This document shows, in pieces, positions 16,146-26,322 of a stretch of DNA of 64,000 nucleotides. Under the pieces are notes generated by a model that had not been told where the DNA came from, did not search any database, and was given only the letters and a program-made list of their open reading frames with translations. The stretch comes from Haladaptatus salinisoli. Its GTDB lineage: Archaea > Halobacteriota > Halobacteria > Halobacteriales > Haladaptataceae. The stretch lies in assembly GCF_020614375.1 (NCBI RefSeq), contig NZ_CP085328.1:1-64000 (forward strand). Reading direction: 5' to 3'. A program made the position numbers and the translations under genes. The stretch's first letter is position 1; each line of letters begins with the position of its first letter.

Positions 16146-17111
16146 TTACTTCGAGTACAATTCAAGTAGTTCTTGATACCGATTCCTGATTGTCACCGGG
16201 GAAACATTAGTAACGTTCGCGACAGTCTCTTGGGTGATTGATTCATTTGTTAACCCAGCTGCTGCATATACTGCTCCTGCAGCTAGTGCGACTGGACTTT
16301 TCCCACTATGTGCGTTCTGACGCTTGGCAGATTCGAGAAGCTCACGACCGAGATGCTCTGTCTCAGTACTGAGTTTGAGGGCTGAGACAAAACGTGGGAG
16401 AAACTGGACAGGGTCAGTCGGTGCAATTTCGAGTCTAAGTTCACTTGCGAGATACCGATATGCACGCTGAATGCGGCGTCGTTCGACACGGCTCACTTCT
16501 GCAAAATCATCAAGACTACGGGGAATATTCGCCCGTCGTGCTGCGGCATAAAGACATGCTGTTGCAATGCCTTCGATGGATCGGCCGGGGAGGAGATCTG
16601 CCTCAAGTGCCCGACGGTAAAGAACGCTTGCTGTTTCAACAACATCATCTGGCACATCAACTGCCGCCCCCATACGAGAAATCTCCCCGAGTGCCTGCTT
16701 GAGATTCCGCTCGTGGTCTGACTTTGCACGAAAGCGTTCGTCCCATGTGCGAAGCCGTTGCATTTTCCGGCGTTGTGCAGTAGAAAGTGGATTTCCGCCA
16801 GCATCGACATCGCGATACCCGATGACAGAGCTCAATCCTTTATCGTGTAATTGACGGGTCACCGGCGCACCAACCCGACTTTCGTTTTGTTCGTCGGATG
16901 AAAAGGATCGCCATTCCGGTCCACGGTCGATGCGATTTTCGCCAAGGACGAGTCCACACTCATCACAAACGATCTCCCCTTCATTATCTGACGCAGATAC
17001 GTTCGTTTGGCATTCTGGACATGTTCTCGAGTTCGGTTGAGGGTCAACTGCCTGCTGATCACCGAGACTCGTTTCAGTATGCTGGTCAAGCGGTCGTGCC
17101 TGTTGATTCAT
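16146..17111 (-). CDS. tfb: Transcription initiation factor TFB
   Basis: The 321-residue protein has the TFIIB zinc ribbon (Cys31, Cys34, Cys49, Cys52), followed by the B-finger/linker (RGPEWRSF). Two cyclin-like repeats follow (about 115-205, RSIEGIATACLYAAARRANI; and 215-305, KSPVALAAGAVYAAAGLTNE), with a C-terminal recognition helix (NVSPVTIRNRYQELLEL). TFB bridges TBP-bound promoters and RNA polymerase. Haloarchaea carry several TFB paralogues, some on plasmids, giving condition-specific transcription. The amino-terminal 30 residues before the ribbon are unusually Gln-rich. No TBP gene is nearby. Confidence 0.95.
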   Translation of the reverse strand: MNQQARPLDQHTETSLGDQQAVDPQPNSRTCPECQTNVSASDNEGEIVCDECGLVLGENRIDRGPEWRSFSSDEQNESRVGAPVTRQLHDKGLSSVIGYRDVDAGGNPLSTAQRRKMQRLRTWDERFRAKSDHERNLKQALGEISRMGAAVDVPDDVVETASVLYRRALEADLLPGRSIEGIATACLYAAARRANIPRSLDDFAEVSRVERRRIQRAYRYLASELRLEIAPTDPVQFLPRFVSALKLSTETEHLGRELLESAKRQNAHSGKSPVALAAGAVYAAAGLTNESITQETVANVTNVSPVTIRNRYQELLELYSK

Positions 17112-17236
17112 TTGTTCGACCCCGGTTGACTGCGTCTCCTAGAGAGTGTGCCACCCATCCACAAGAGCTTCGCAGGTGATTTTCAAAACGTGAGAACTGG
17201 AATAGCTATTTTTTACAACAGGTAATAGAGATAGAT

Positions 17237-17428
17237 ATGGTAATGTCGACGCCGAGGTCGCATTTTGGAATCTTCATCGTAATTCTCGGAGTAGTTCTGG
17301 CAGGAATGATCACCAGCCCAATGACCAACACAACGAAGATGGTGGTTAGTGGCGGCTTACTTCTTCTCGGATTCGCTGCATTTTATCTCGGAGTAGAGTA
17401 CGGTTCAACTCGTCAATTGTCGAGTTAG
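17237..17428 (+). CDS. Small two-helix membrane protein
   Basis: The 63-residue product has two hydrophobic helices (FGIFIVILGVVLAGMI, then MVVSGGLLLLGFAAFYLGV) joined by a short polar loop. It ends in a polar tail. It begins 125 bases from, and divergent to, the tfb gene. Very small membrane proteins like this are common in haloarchaea and mostly uncharacterised. The composition is good, but no motif shows a function. Confidence 0.5.
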   Translation: MVMSTPRSHFGIFIVILGVVLAGMITSPMTNTTKMVVSGGLLLLGFAAFYLGVEYGSTRQLSS

Positions 17429-17610
17429 TAGAGATCACGACAAGCAGAAAAAAGAGGATTATCATGATCCGACTACAAGCGTACTACTATGAATAAGAAA
17501 GAACAGCTACTTGCCACCCCCCTTGAAATCGTCGTACTGTTATGTAACACTGAAGTACTGCTGCAATTCATCTGAGCGCTTCTAATAGGCCGCCGGTGCT
17601 CTCTACAACG

Positions 17611-18650
<1,040 letters not shown>

Positions 18651-18655
<5 letters not shown>

Positions 18656-19385
18656 TAGGCAACCCACCAGTAGCAGCGAGATACTGAATCGCAAATAGCG
18701 TTGCATTGTACCCACCGTGAACAAGTGCTGGAACAACCAAGTTATCCGTATATTCGTATAACCCACCGAGAATCAACGCGAGCACGAACACGACACCAAG
18801 GTACACGAGCTTGCCTTGCCCTTGGAGCGAGAATACGTGAACGACGGCGAAAAGAGCGCTCGCGAGAACAATTGCGCGAGCAGGGTTAAACGCCTCCCGC
18901 AGAATACCTTGAATGAGCCCGCGGTACAACAGCTCCTCTCCTGGGCCAATGAGGAGAAACGATAAGGGGATGAGTAGCAAGAACACAACCGGGTTTCGAC
19001 TTGCGACATCCACGATAGCGTTCTGGGCAGATTGCAGCCCAAGCGCAGAAATTACCATCGAGAGTGACCAGAGTGCCCCAAGAAGGGCACCGAAACCGCC
19101 GATCGTGAGCCCAATATCACGAAGCGACGGAATACGAGCACGGATAAACTGAAGACCAAGATCTTTGTATGAGAGATATGCAAGTGCAACACCGCCAAAG
19201 GTGACACCTTGGAGCATGACAACACTGACTCCTAATAACAGGGCTGGTTGAGACCGAATATTAATTCCTGCGGCCATGAAGACGATAGCAATCACCAGGA
19301 CGACAATTTGTCCGATAAAATACGCGCCAAGGGCAAGTAACAGTCCAACACCTACGGCACGGAATTGATTGTACAAATCGCTCAT
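18651..19385 (-). CDS. CAAX prenyl protease-like (CPBP family) membrane protease
   Basis: The 244-residue protein has about seven hydrophobic helices and the three CPBP motifs: [10 protein letters not shown] (Glu150, Glu151, Arg155), FAVVHV (His183), and HGGYNA (His223, Asn227). These form a metal- or glutamate-dependent intramembrane site. Family members include Rce1 and bacteriocin-immunity type proteases. The haloarchaeal function is unknown. The stop codon is at the edge of a TnpB relic, so the end of the gene could have been touched by that insertion; the TGGLPT tail is short. It is divergent from the lipoprotein gene at 19488. Confidence 0.85.
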
Positions 19386-19487
19386 CCCTCAGTGTTCGTG
19401 AGCATCACACCTTCTTCTTTCGATTACGGACCTCGTTCGACGTCTGAACCAACACACTCTTTCGCGTGCCTTGGTAACTCCAATTAG

Positions 19488-20552
19488 ATGCATCGACGGG
19501 ACTTTCTCCGCACTGGCGGGGCGTTTACAGGTGGCGTTACACTCACAGGCTGCCTCGAGACGCTCGGATTCCAAACGAAGTCTGCATGGCGAGATCCACC
19601 GCTCGTCAAAAATCGTCCCAATGCCGTCTACTATCCTGCCTATGTTGAGGAAATGGGGATGTATGGAATGGCGACCGACGGTGACTATCGATTCGCTCTC
19701 ATGTACTCGTTTCCCCACCGATTTTGGAACGTGACTGGCCAAACAGGGAATAAGGTTGTCGTTCATTCAGACGACTCGTTGCACATCATGGTATCGCTCT
19801 GGGACCTAAAAACGGAGACTGTCCTTCCAGCAGATATTCAAATGACGATTAAAAAAGACGGAAAGACGGTCACCAACCGTGTTCCGTGGCCGATGCTCTC
19901 GCAGAACATGGGCTTTCATTATGGCGATAACATCTCGCTCGATGGCGAAGGATCGTATACTGCGACGCTTCAAGTAAGTTCGGTACAGACAAAGCAAACC
20001 GGTGCATTCGCGTCTCGATTCACGAAGCAAGGGTCGGTGGACATCCCGTTCAAATTCGATACAGATGAAGTATACGGACTCCAGTTTCGTCGGCTCGGCG
20101 AGAAACAAGGTACTCGCGGTGCCATCGAACCGATGATGAAGAACGTTCCTGCCGGACGGGCACCCAAGCCGAAATCACTTCCTGGGCGCATGATTGGCAC
20201 CAAAACGTCGGGCGACGCTGACTTCGTCGTCACACTCCTTGAGGGAGCAAATCGCTTCACTGAGAACGAGACGCCGTATGTGGCGGTGTCACCGCGGACA
20301 CCGTATAACCGCATCGTACTACCTCGCATGTCACTCTCTGCAACGCTGAAGCGGAAGGGCTCAACCATCGCAAACGGATCACTTGCACCGAGTCTTGATC
20401 CAGAGCTTGACATGCATTACGGAATGCCTCTCAAAGATGTACAATCTGGTGATACACTACAGATTACGGTGGATTCGCCGCCACAGCTCGCACGACACGA
20501 TGGATACGAAACGGCATTTATGAAAATGCCGCCGATGACGTTTACTGTTTGA
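19488..20552 (+). CDS. Tat-exported lipoprotein, P19/Tp34-like iron-transport type
   Basis: The 354-residue protein starts MHRRDFLRTGGAFTGG with a twin-arginine signal and lipobox TLTGC. Much of the mature part is beta-rich. Near residue 85 to 160 there are segments such as HSDDSLHIMVSLWDLKT and VPWPMLSQNMGFHYGDNIS, with His and Met ligands in the style of P19 periplasmic iron/copper proteins. C-terminal segments (MHYGMPLKDVQSGDTLQITV) repeat such His/Met patterns. It ends where the convergent membrane-protein gene ends, which could be a functional partner. The P19-like assignment rests on motif style and is moderate. Confidence 0.55.
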   Translation: MHRRDFLRTGGAFTGGVTLTGCLETLGFQTKSAWRDPPLVKNRPNAVYYPAYVEEMGMYGMATDGDYRFALMYSFPHRFWNVTGQTGNKVVVHSDDSLHIMVSLWDLKTETVLPADIQMTIKKDGKTVTNRVPWPMLSQNMGFHYGDNISLDGEGSYTATLQVSSVQTKQTGAFASRFTKQGSVDIPFKFDTDEVYGLQFRRLGEKQGTRGAIEPMMKNVPAGRAPKPKSLPGRMIGTKTSGDADFVVTLLEGANRFTENETPYVAVSPRTPYNRIVLPRMSLSATLKRKGSTIANGSLAPSLDPELDMHYGMPLKDVQSGDTLQITVDSPPQLARHDGYETAFMKMPPMTFTV

Positions 20553-21983
20553 CTAGGAGACGAACGCCGGACTTGCAGTCGGCAGTGAGATAAGCCAGAG
20601 ACTAATGACGGTATAGCTAATCATCACGAGGACGAATGGATACTGGCTCTGAATTGCTTGCATTCGACTAGGGAAAGTTGCATAAGCGTCTGCATGTGCG
20701 ACCCACACTGCCAGTATGTGTCCGATGAGAATGAACGCGATCGAGAGCATCCCGAACCAGCCTGGCAGTGACAATACGAGCGGGTTCGCAGGTGGTGAGA
20801 ACGGGGTGGCAATTGCAGTGACGAGGAGTGGGGACAGCGAGACGAAGAATCCGAAGTAGTGCGCAAGGTGATATCCTGCCGCAATGGCGAGGAGTGAAGG
20901 CGCAAATTGGACAGCAAGGATGTGAGGCGTAAGGTACGTCTCCCCAATACGACGGGCGATATATGCCGCTATGAAATACGCACTTAGGAAGGCAAGGTAC
21001 CCAACAACAAAAAGAACCGCGTACAACACAAGCGGCGGAACACCGATCGTAACGATGCTCTTGACAACTGTAACACCGGTCGTCGTCGTCACGAATCCGC
21101 TAAAGGTGAGTTCCCACACGAGAGCAATAATAAACGCGATATCGGCTGACTCTGAGACAAAATCCGACTCGGGCAATTCGAATCCTGGTGGCCGAAACGT
21201 GAGACCAGAATCCGCCCAGCGGAGGGGACTAACCTGTCCATAGAATCGAAATGTCACCGAAATTGGATCGACGTTTATGAACCATGTCGAGGGCGAGAAC
21301 AGAACAGCACCAGCGATGGTGATGACCGTGTAAACGAGAATTGCTCCTGCTAAGAGGGCCGGTTGTTTATTGACTTGCGTAACAGTCTCTACCCACACAA
21401 GCAAGAGGAGGCCGAGAACAGCCGGCCAACGGCTAACCTTGGCTGGATAGGAAAGGGTTCGCGTTGGCAAGTAATTAGTGAGGAAAGAAGCAATGGTTCG
21501 CCAGGGATTCAACGCAGGCCAAACGTTTCCAAAGAGATAGACGACCATTGTCAGTCCTGCTCGAACACCTGCGAACACCAGAATAAGAGCCACATTAACG
21601 GTCGGGATCTGTGGGCCAGTAAACCCTCGATAGAGCACGATGGCGAGCCCGACGACACCAATCACCTGAGCCGCCGTTATTGCTACTGTCCGGATAGTCG
21701 CGCGCGTCGGGACAAGCGTGTACCAGTCGTGCACCGTATGGATAAGGACGCGGTCAGTAACGACACTTGCAAGCAACGCAGAGGCACCGATTGCGGCACC
21801 ACCGGTCGCGATATACAGCCATTGTGGAATATTTAGCGTCTCACGTGATGCACCAGATAATCCAACTGCAGCATTACTGGCGAGCACCGTGTCGATGAAG
21901 AGGAGCGTACAAAATCCCATGACGGTGCTCACTAAGAGGCGGCGCGCAGCCGGATACCGAGAGCCAGCTCCATCTAAGCCCAT
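20553..21983 (-). CDS. Polytopic membrane protein, unknown function
   Basis: From the ATG at 21983 (MGLDGAGSRYPAARR; a TTG start would reach 22037) the protein has 476 residues and about 11 hydrophobic helices. Examples are LLVSTVMGFCTLLFIDTVL, VVGLAIVLYRGF and PPLVLYAVLFVVGYLAFLSA. Histidines lie within or next to helices (GYHLAHYFGFFVSLSP, then LIGHILAVWVAHADAYATFP), suggesting metal or heme binding. It is convergent, one base apart, with the P19-like lipoprotein gene. A metal-transport pair is a plausible inference. I do not recognise a characterised family. Confidence 0.65.
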   Translation of the reverse strand: MGLDGAGSRYPAARRLLVSTVMGFCTLLFIDTVLASNAAVGLSGASRETLNIPQWLYIATGGAAIGASALLASVVTDRVLIHTVHDWYTLVPTRATIRTVAITAAQVIGVVGLAIVLYRGFTGPQIPTVNVALILVFAGVRAGLTMVVYLFGNVWPALNPWRTIASFLTNYLPTRTLSYPAKVSRWPAVLGLLLLVWVETVTQVNKQPALLAGAILVYTVITIAGAVLFSPSTWFINVDPISVTFRFYGQVSPLRWADSGLTFRPPGFELPESDFVSESADIAFIIALVWELTFSGFVTTTTGVTVVKSIVTIGVPPLVLYAVLFVVGYLAFLSAYFIAAYIARRIGETYLTPHILAVQFAPSLLAIAAGYHLAHYFGFFVSLSPLLVTAIATPFSPPANPLVLSLPGWFGMLSIAFILIGHILAVWVAHADAYATFPSRMQAIQSQYPFVLVMISYTVISLWLISLPTASPAFVS

Positions 21984-22091
21984 TAATTGGTGATTAGGAG
22001 CGTGAGTATTGTATCCATCGAACGAGTGACTCAACAACTACGACAGGAAAAAGTCGTTAGCATACCTGTGCCTCCGTAGTCGAGTGAAGCT

Positions 22092-22250
22092 ATGACGCCG
22101 GAAGTCTTTGCAACCAGGAGCGTGGCTCGGAGTGGACAAGTCACCGCGGGGACAACGAGCGTCATTGGTGACCATGCGGTGACGATGACAGTTGCATTTC
22201 TGCCCCTCACATTTGTCCCAGTTCCCATCCAGAATTTCCAGTTGTTTTGA
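22092..22250 (+). pseudogene. Second sodium/calcium exchanger fragment
   Basis: A rightward frame from ATG at 22092 reads MTPEVFATRSVARSGQVTAG, TTSVIGDHAVTMTVAFLPLT, then FVPVPIQNFQLF and stops. It aligns with the alpha-repeat region of the broken exchanger at 13882-14481 (LPELFATWSVERSRQFSSGT), including the closing FVTVPIKN/FVPVPIQN stretch. Only about 50 residues remain. It is the relic of a second copy. Confidence 0.55.
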
Positions 22251-23102
22251 GCGAATATAATCTTCGTAATCTTTATGCCAGTTACCCATATTGCTACGCT
22301 CCATTAGAGTCCATAAGAACCGGGTTTCTTTAATCCAGATCTCACATCTGCTGATAGTTCTCCGACGATAACGGGTATGCTGTCGTTGAGTGAGAACCAC
22401 TTTCAAGGTGCTACGTCACCGTGCTACCTCTTTTCACCTAGATAATACGGGGTGCAAAGTGTGAACCGTTACTTGTAGTCGTCATCTTTACCTCGGCGTG
22501 ATTGCTGGGACCGTCAAGCGCGCTATCATTTCCGTAACTATCGTTTCCGATTTATGTCCGTTTTGGTTGCCGTGACCACTCGTCGTAGTCAACTTTGTAG
22601 TGTCAGTGGGTTCATTTGGTTTATGCTGTTTTACGTACCGATACAGCCGGCGGTGGATTAGAATAGTGTACTCACCATGAGCGAAAGAGTGCGTCGTCGG
22701 CCGATGGTACGACCGTTACTCATAGCTGTCGTCCTCGTCCCTGAGCTGACAGCCAACAAGTAAAACGTACTGACCTATTCACTGCGTGAGGGTACGATGT
22801 GAGATTAATTCTGGACACTACTACGTGTACGCCCAAACCTTTCCGATTCCTCTCTGAGATAAGCGATGATGGCATTGAACGAGAGGCAGTTTAGAGTTGG
22901 AAACAATAGCATTGATTAAGGAGTGAGCTTTCTAAGATGGGTGGTTATGTATCAGACAGGCATTTACCCATCCAGTATGACAGGAGAAGGGAATTGGGTG
23001 CAACAACTGCGTTCCCTTTCTGACAACCTTCCCGTCAATGTGGCAAACGATAGCAAACCTATTAACTATTATTGCCGCGGGCTGGAATTTCAGTGAATAC
23101 AA
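22251..23102. other. Gene-free stretch
   Basis: I see no convincing gene, RNA or repeat in these 850 bases. Frames are short and interrupted. The left edge continues past the exchanger relic and the right edge is the TnpB tail. Confidence 0.5.
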
Positions 23103-23430
23103 GTGAACTACCCTACCCTATCGCTCGCCTGACGGCTTGCGCTTGAGGGTAGGGCTTCCTGCTTCAACGACGCGCTTTGCAGATACAGACGTATCCACAG
23201 GGAGAGCAGTCTCCACAGGCGTTGATTCGGAGTGTCCCACTCCTACTTTCGTGATACCGCGAGAAAGAATGTACAATGCAGCGTTCGCGTCCCTATCCGC
23301 CGTGAAACCACAGGCGGGACAGGAGTGTTCGCGGACCCACAACGGTTTATTGGTCGAGACACCGCACGACGCGCATTCCTTCGTCGTCCCTGCCGGTTCG
23401 ACGGCGACTAAGTTACTATGTTGAGAAGGA
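23103..23430 (-). pseudogene. tnpB: TnpB C-terminal relic with 3-prime hairpin
   Basis: The leftward frame carries the TnpB zinc ribbon and RuvC-III end: LVAVEPAGTTKECASCGVST, KPLWVREHSCPACGFTADRD, then ANAALYILSRG. Cysteines of CxxC pairs are intact, and the RDANAA motif carries the last RuvC aspartate. All upstream TnpB sequence is missing; the open frame upstream of 23430 is unrelated. The end GSPTLKRKPSGER overlaps a hairpin with nine-pair arms (CCCTACCCT 23111-23119, AGGGTAGGG 23146-23154), the probable guide-RNA end. The element stops at GTGAACTACC, which recurs at 56129. Confidence 0.75.
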
Positions 23431-24030
23431 CATCTCCTTCTGTTCTTGGTCAAAAATGGCCAATTTTCCCAAAATAAATTACCCGATTTCTGGAAGAATA
23501 CGATGGTATTCTTACGCGAATTCATGGCATCGATCTTCGTATCGGTATGCCATTGGACAAGCAGTATACTCATTCTTCAGCATTTGAGACGGTATTACGA
23601 ATGATTTGTCCAGTAAGTGAGGGCTTTGACTTATTCTTTATAATGATGTTCGGTGATCGGCTAGAAAAAGCCTCATTATCGCTCAGAATCCTGCTAAAGC
23701 CTTTCTTCTAATTAGAGGATGAACTTGAAGCGGTGTACCACAAAATGGCACGGTTATGTGTAAATAATATTGTTATCCTACGATCATCGACGTTCGTTAT
23801 CACCACCGATTACTCCGCCGAGTTGTCTCTCCGAGCCGTTCGATCTCGAGGGTCATTCTGATCACTCGCTGAGCCGGTATGCTTTAGTTGACATTAATAG
23901 CCTTGCGTGAAAGTAAATCAAGATGTTCAAATCCACGGTGAAGATCACTTGGATGCTCAGATTCGCGCTCTCGTGATCAGAGAGGCGGTCAATATTCGGC
24001 GTTACTGTCTGTATACGGAATCCGTATCAA
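23431..24030. other. Intergenic stretch without a supported gene
   Basis: The open frame extending 5-prime from the TnpB relic up to 23573 has no TnpB sequence and is probably chance. I see nothing else. Confidence 0.45.
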
Positions 24031-24273
24031 ATGGCTCATTCGGAAGAAAAACGGGACAATTGGACTATCACTGTATCCGTCTAGGTGTCTGTGTCACCTC
24101 TATATCCGGCCGCTGTTGTAGCCGGATGGTTAAACGTCGAAATCGTGATTCCAGACCACTTCGTCCCGGGAAGCGACGAAGTCGACGAATTTACCGCAGA
24201 ACTAGCCAGCCGAGCGGGCGATGATGCGCCGACCGTCGTTGAATTGTCCGCCGGTGAACAGTATAAGCTGTAA
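24031..24273 (+). pseudogene. Small gene interrupted by a stop codon, unknown family
   Basis: From ATG at 24031 the frame reads MAHSEEKRDNWTITVSV, a TAG at 24082-24084, then GTG and SVSPLYPAAVVAGWLNVEI, and it ends ELASRAGDDAPTVVELSAGE before QYKL. The acidic composition is typical after the stop. The remainder from the GTG (62 residues) could be a small protein on its own. No family is recognised. It is convergent with the catabolic operon that starts the island. Confidence 0.35.
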
Positions 24274-24330
24274 CTACATCCGAATGACCGTTTGTCCCTC
24301 GTAAATACTTTGATCCTCCTTTGCAAGCGG

Positions 24331-25434
24331 TCAGATACGGAATTCTTCGAGGGTATCCCGTTCGAGTTCGACGCCATGACCGGGACGCTGGGGAAGTTGT
24401 ATTATGCCGTTCTCCGGCTCGATCGGGTACGTTAGCACGTCATCGAACGCCTTCACGTCCGAATCGCGATAGAAGTATTCGATCCAGAGACCGTTTTCGA
24501 TAGCCGCGAGTAGTTGAATGTGTAGATCCCAGTTGTAATGCGGTGCGACTGGAATGTCGTGGCACGCAGCCATATCGGCGACGCGCATCCACTCAGTAAC
24601 ACCGCCAACGACCGTCACGTCCGGTTGAATGATTTCGACGGCGTTCTCACGGAGTAGATCGGCGAAGCCATAACGGCTGAACTCCAGTTCACCGCCGGCG
24701 ACAGCGTAGTCGAGTGATTCGTTAACCTCCCGGTAAAGGTCGAGGCTGTCGGGCATCACCGGTTCTTCAATGAAGTAGGGGTCATACTCGGCAAACTTGC
24801 GGCAGGCTCTGACAGCCTCCTGCTTGTTCTTCCACTTTCCGTTCGCGTCCATGAGGAGCGTTCGGTTCGGGCCAATGGCCTCACGGGCGACGCGAACTCG
24901 TTCGACTTCCTCTTCCAAGGACTTTCTACCGACCTTCATCTTGACGACATCGTGGCCGCGGTCGACGTAAGTCTCCATCTCCGCGCGGAGACCGTCAAGA
25001 CCCTTCCCTTCGCGGTAGTAGCCGCCACTGGCGTACGCCGGAACCTCATCGACGTGTCCGCCGAGCAGTTTGTAGAGGGGCATTCCGGCTGCCTTTGCCT
25101 TAATGTCCCAGAGCGCGGTGTCGATACAGGAGATGGCCCTGATCATTACACCTTTCCGACCGATCTGGACCGTGCCGTCGAACATCTCACGCCACAGACG
25201 CGACGTATCGCGGGGATCTTCACCCTCGACGATCGGCGCGAGGACGCTTTCGACGGCCTGCGCAACAACGTCAGCACCGCCGTAGCCGAGGGAGTATCCG
25301 ACGCCCTCAGTGCCATCTTCGGTTCGGACGTAGACGATCGCGTGATCTCGTTCTTCGACGACGCGAGTCGCGAAGGCGACGGGTTCTTTTAGCGGAATCG
25401 ATACGGCAAAGCTCTCTACTTCTGTGATTTTCAT
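24331..25434 (-). CDS. Enolase-superfamily sugar-acid dehydratase (mandelate racemase type)
   Basis: The 367-residue protein has the enolase capping domain and barrel. Visible active-site residues are the KxK pair (Lys165, Lys167), metal ligands Asp196 (MDANGKW), Glu223 or Glu224 (IEEP) and Glu249 (GGE), Asp272 (QPDVTVVGG) and His299 (APHYN), the Asp-His dyad of the mandelate racemase subgroup. Sugar-acid dehydratases in this group abstract the alpha proton and lose water to give a 2-keto-3-deoxy acid. It is the third gene after an SDR and an FAH-fold enzyme (27114 to 24331), the gene set of an L-fuconate or L-rhamnonate diketo-hydrolase pathway. The substrate is inferred from that company. 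Confidence 0.85.
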   Translation of the reverse strand: MKITEVESFAVSIPLKEPVAFATRVVEERDHAIVYVRTEDGTEGVGYSLGYGGADVVAQAVESVLAPIVEGEDPRDTSRLWREMFDGTVQIGRKGVMIRAISCIDTALWDIKAKAAGMPLYKLLGGHVDEVPAYASGGYYREGKGLDGLRAEMETYVDRGHDVVKMKVGRKSLEEEVERVRVAREAIGPNRTLLMDANGKWKNKQEAVRACRKFAEYDPYFIEEPVMPDSLDLYREVNESLDYAVAGGELEFSRYGFADLLRENAVEIIQPDVTVVGGVTEWMRVADMAACHDIPVAPHYNWDLHIQLLAAIENGLWIEYFYRDSDVKAFDDVLTYPIEPENGIIQLPQRPGHGVELERDTLEEFRI

Positions 25435-25498
25435 ATGTATCGTTTAGTGTCGCGTAAGGTATCTACTATCTTTCTAACGCCTGACTGACGTTTGAGCG

Positions 25499-26320
25499 TC
25501 ATCCGACCACGTCCGAACTGACAGTGCCGACGCGCTCTACTTCAGCCTTAACGCTATCGCCGGGAATGATACGTTTCGCCCCGGGCGTCCCTGTCGAGAT
25601 GACGTCACCTGGTTCGAGTGTCATGATCTTCGAGTGGAAAGTTACGAGTTCGTGTGGCGACGTCATCATGTTTCGAATCCGGTTTTCCGCGGCAACCTCC
25701 TCGTTGACGATGGTTCTAACCGACAGTTCATCGAGCAACCCGACTTGGTCAGTGGTAACCAACGAAGAGCCAAACATGAGGAAGGTATCGAAGCTCTTTG
25801 ACCGAGTTAGGAAGCGAGGATTCCGCTCTAGGATATCCTCCGCTGTCATATCGATGATGGGAACGTATCCAGCGATGACGTCCTCGACCTCGGCTTCGTC
25901 CACGTCGGAGCACGTCCGACCAATAACCAGAGCAAGTTCGGCCTCCGCAGTTACGTGGTTCGTGATATCGCTTGGCGGTAGTCGAATTGAACTCTCAGGG
26001 CCGATGATCGCCGTGGCGGGTTTCATGAAACTCGCCGGTTCAGTCGGGCTGTCTTCGTTCAAATCTGACGCATGGTCCGCGTAGTTCAATCCAATCCCCC
26101 AGAGTTTTCCTGGGCGGTTCAACGGTGCGGTGAACGAAAGTTTATCCTCCGGGATTCGGCGCGCAGACGCCTCATCCGGTGTCGGTAGGTCGCCCGCAGC
26201 CGCGAGCGGAAGGGCGTCTTTAACCTTCGTGAGTGATGGGTCGGCGGATGAGAGCGGAACAAATCCGTCGTCATCGCCGAGCATAGGTTCACCGTCTATC
26301 GTTCGTGCAAGTCGTGTCAT
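25499..26320 (-). CDS. Fumarylacetoacetate hydrolase-family enzyme, probable 2,4-diketo-3-deoxy acid hydrolase
   Basis: The 273-residue protein has the FAH fold. Key stretches are LWGIGLNYADHASDL, the metal-site region HVTAEAELALVIGRTCSDVD, and the C-terminal signature VISTGTPGAKRIIPGDSVKA. FAH-fold enzymes cut or dehydrate 2-keto acids with a divalent metal. In the archaeal diketo-hydrolase route they split 2,4-diketo-3-deoxy-L-rhamnonate or fuconate into pyruvate and lactate. Two bases separate it from the upstream SDR gene stop, so they form one operon. Product assignment comes from operon context; the enzyme could instead use another 2-keto acid. Confidence 0.8.
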   Translation of the reverse strand: MTRLARTIDGEPMLGDDDGFVPLSSADPSLTKVKDALPLAAAGDLPTPDEASARRIPEDKLSFTAPLNRPGKLWGIGLNYADHASDLNEDSPTEPASFMKPATAIIGPESSIRLPPSDITNHVTAEAELALVIGRTCSDVDEAEVEDVIAGYVPIIDMTAEDILERNPRFLTRSKSFDTFLMFGSSLVTTDQVGLLDELSVRTIVNEEVAAENRIRNMMTSPHELVTFHSKIMTLEPGDVISTGTPGAKRIIPGDSVKAEVERVGTVSSDVVG

Positions 26321-26322
26321 GG

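Noticed and set aside
21363..21836. 157-codon rightward frame opposite the polytopic membrane protein
   Set aside because: It is Asn/Arg/His-rich without motifs, while the leftward frame encodes clear membrane helices.
23431..23573. Amino-terminal part of the leftward frame at 23118-23573 as TnpB
   Set aside because: The sequence before about 23430 shows no TnpB segments; it is an accidental extension of the C-terminal relic.
24085..24273. Intact 62-residue gene from GTG at 24085
   Set aside because: The frame continues upstream to an ATG at 24031 across a single TAG, so a broken longer gene is at least as likely; reported as such.
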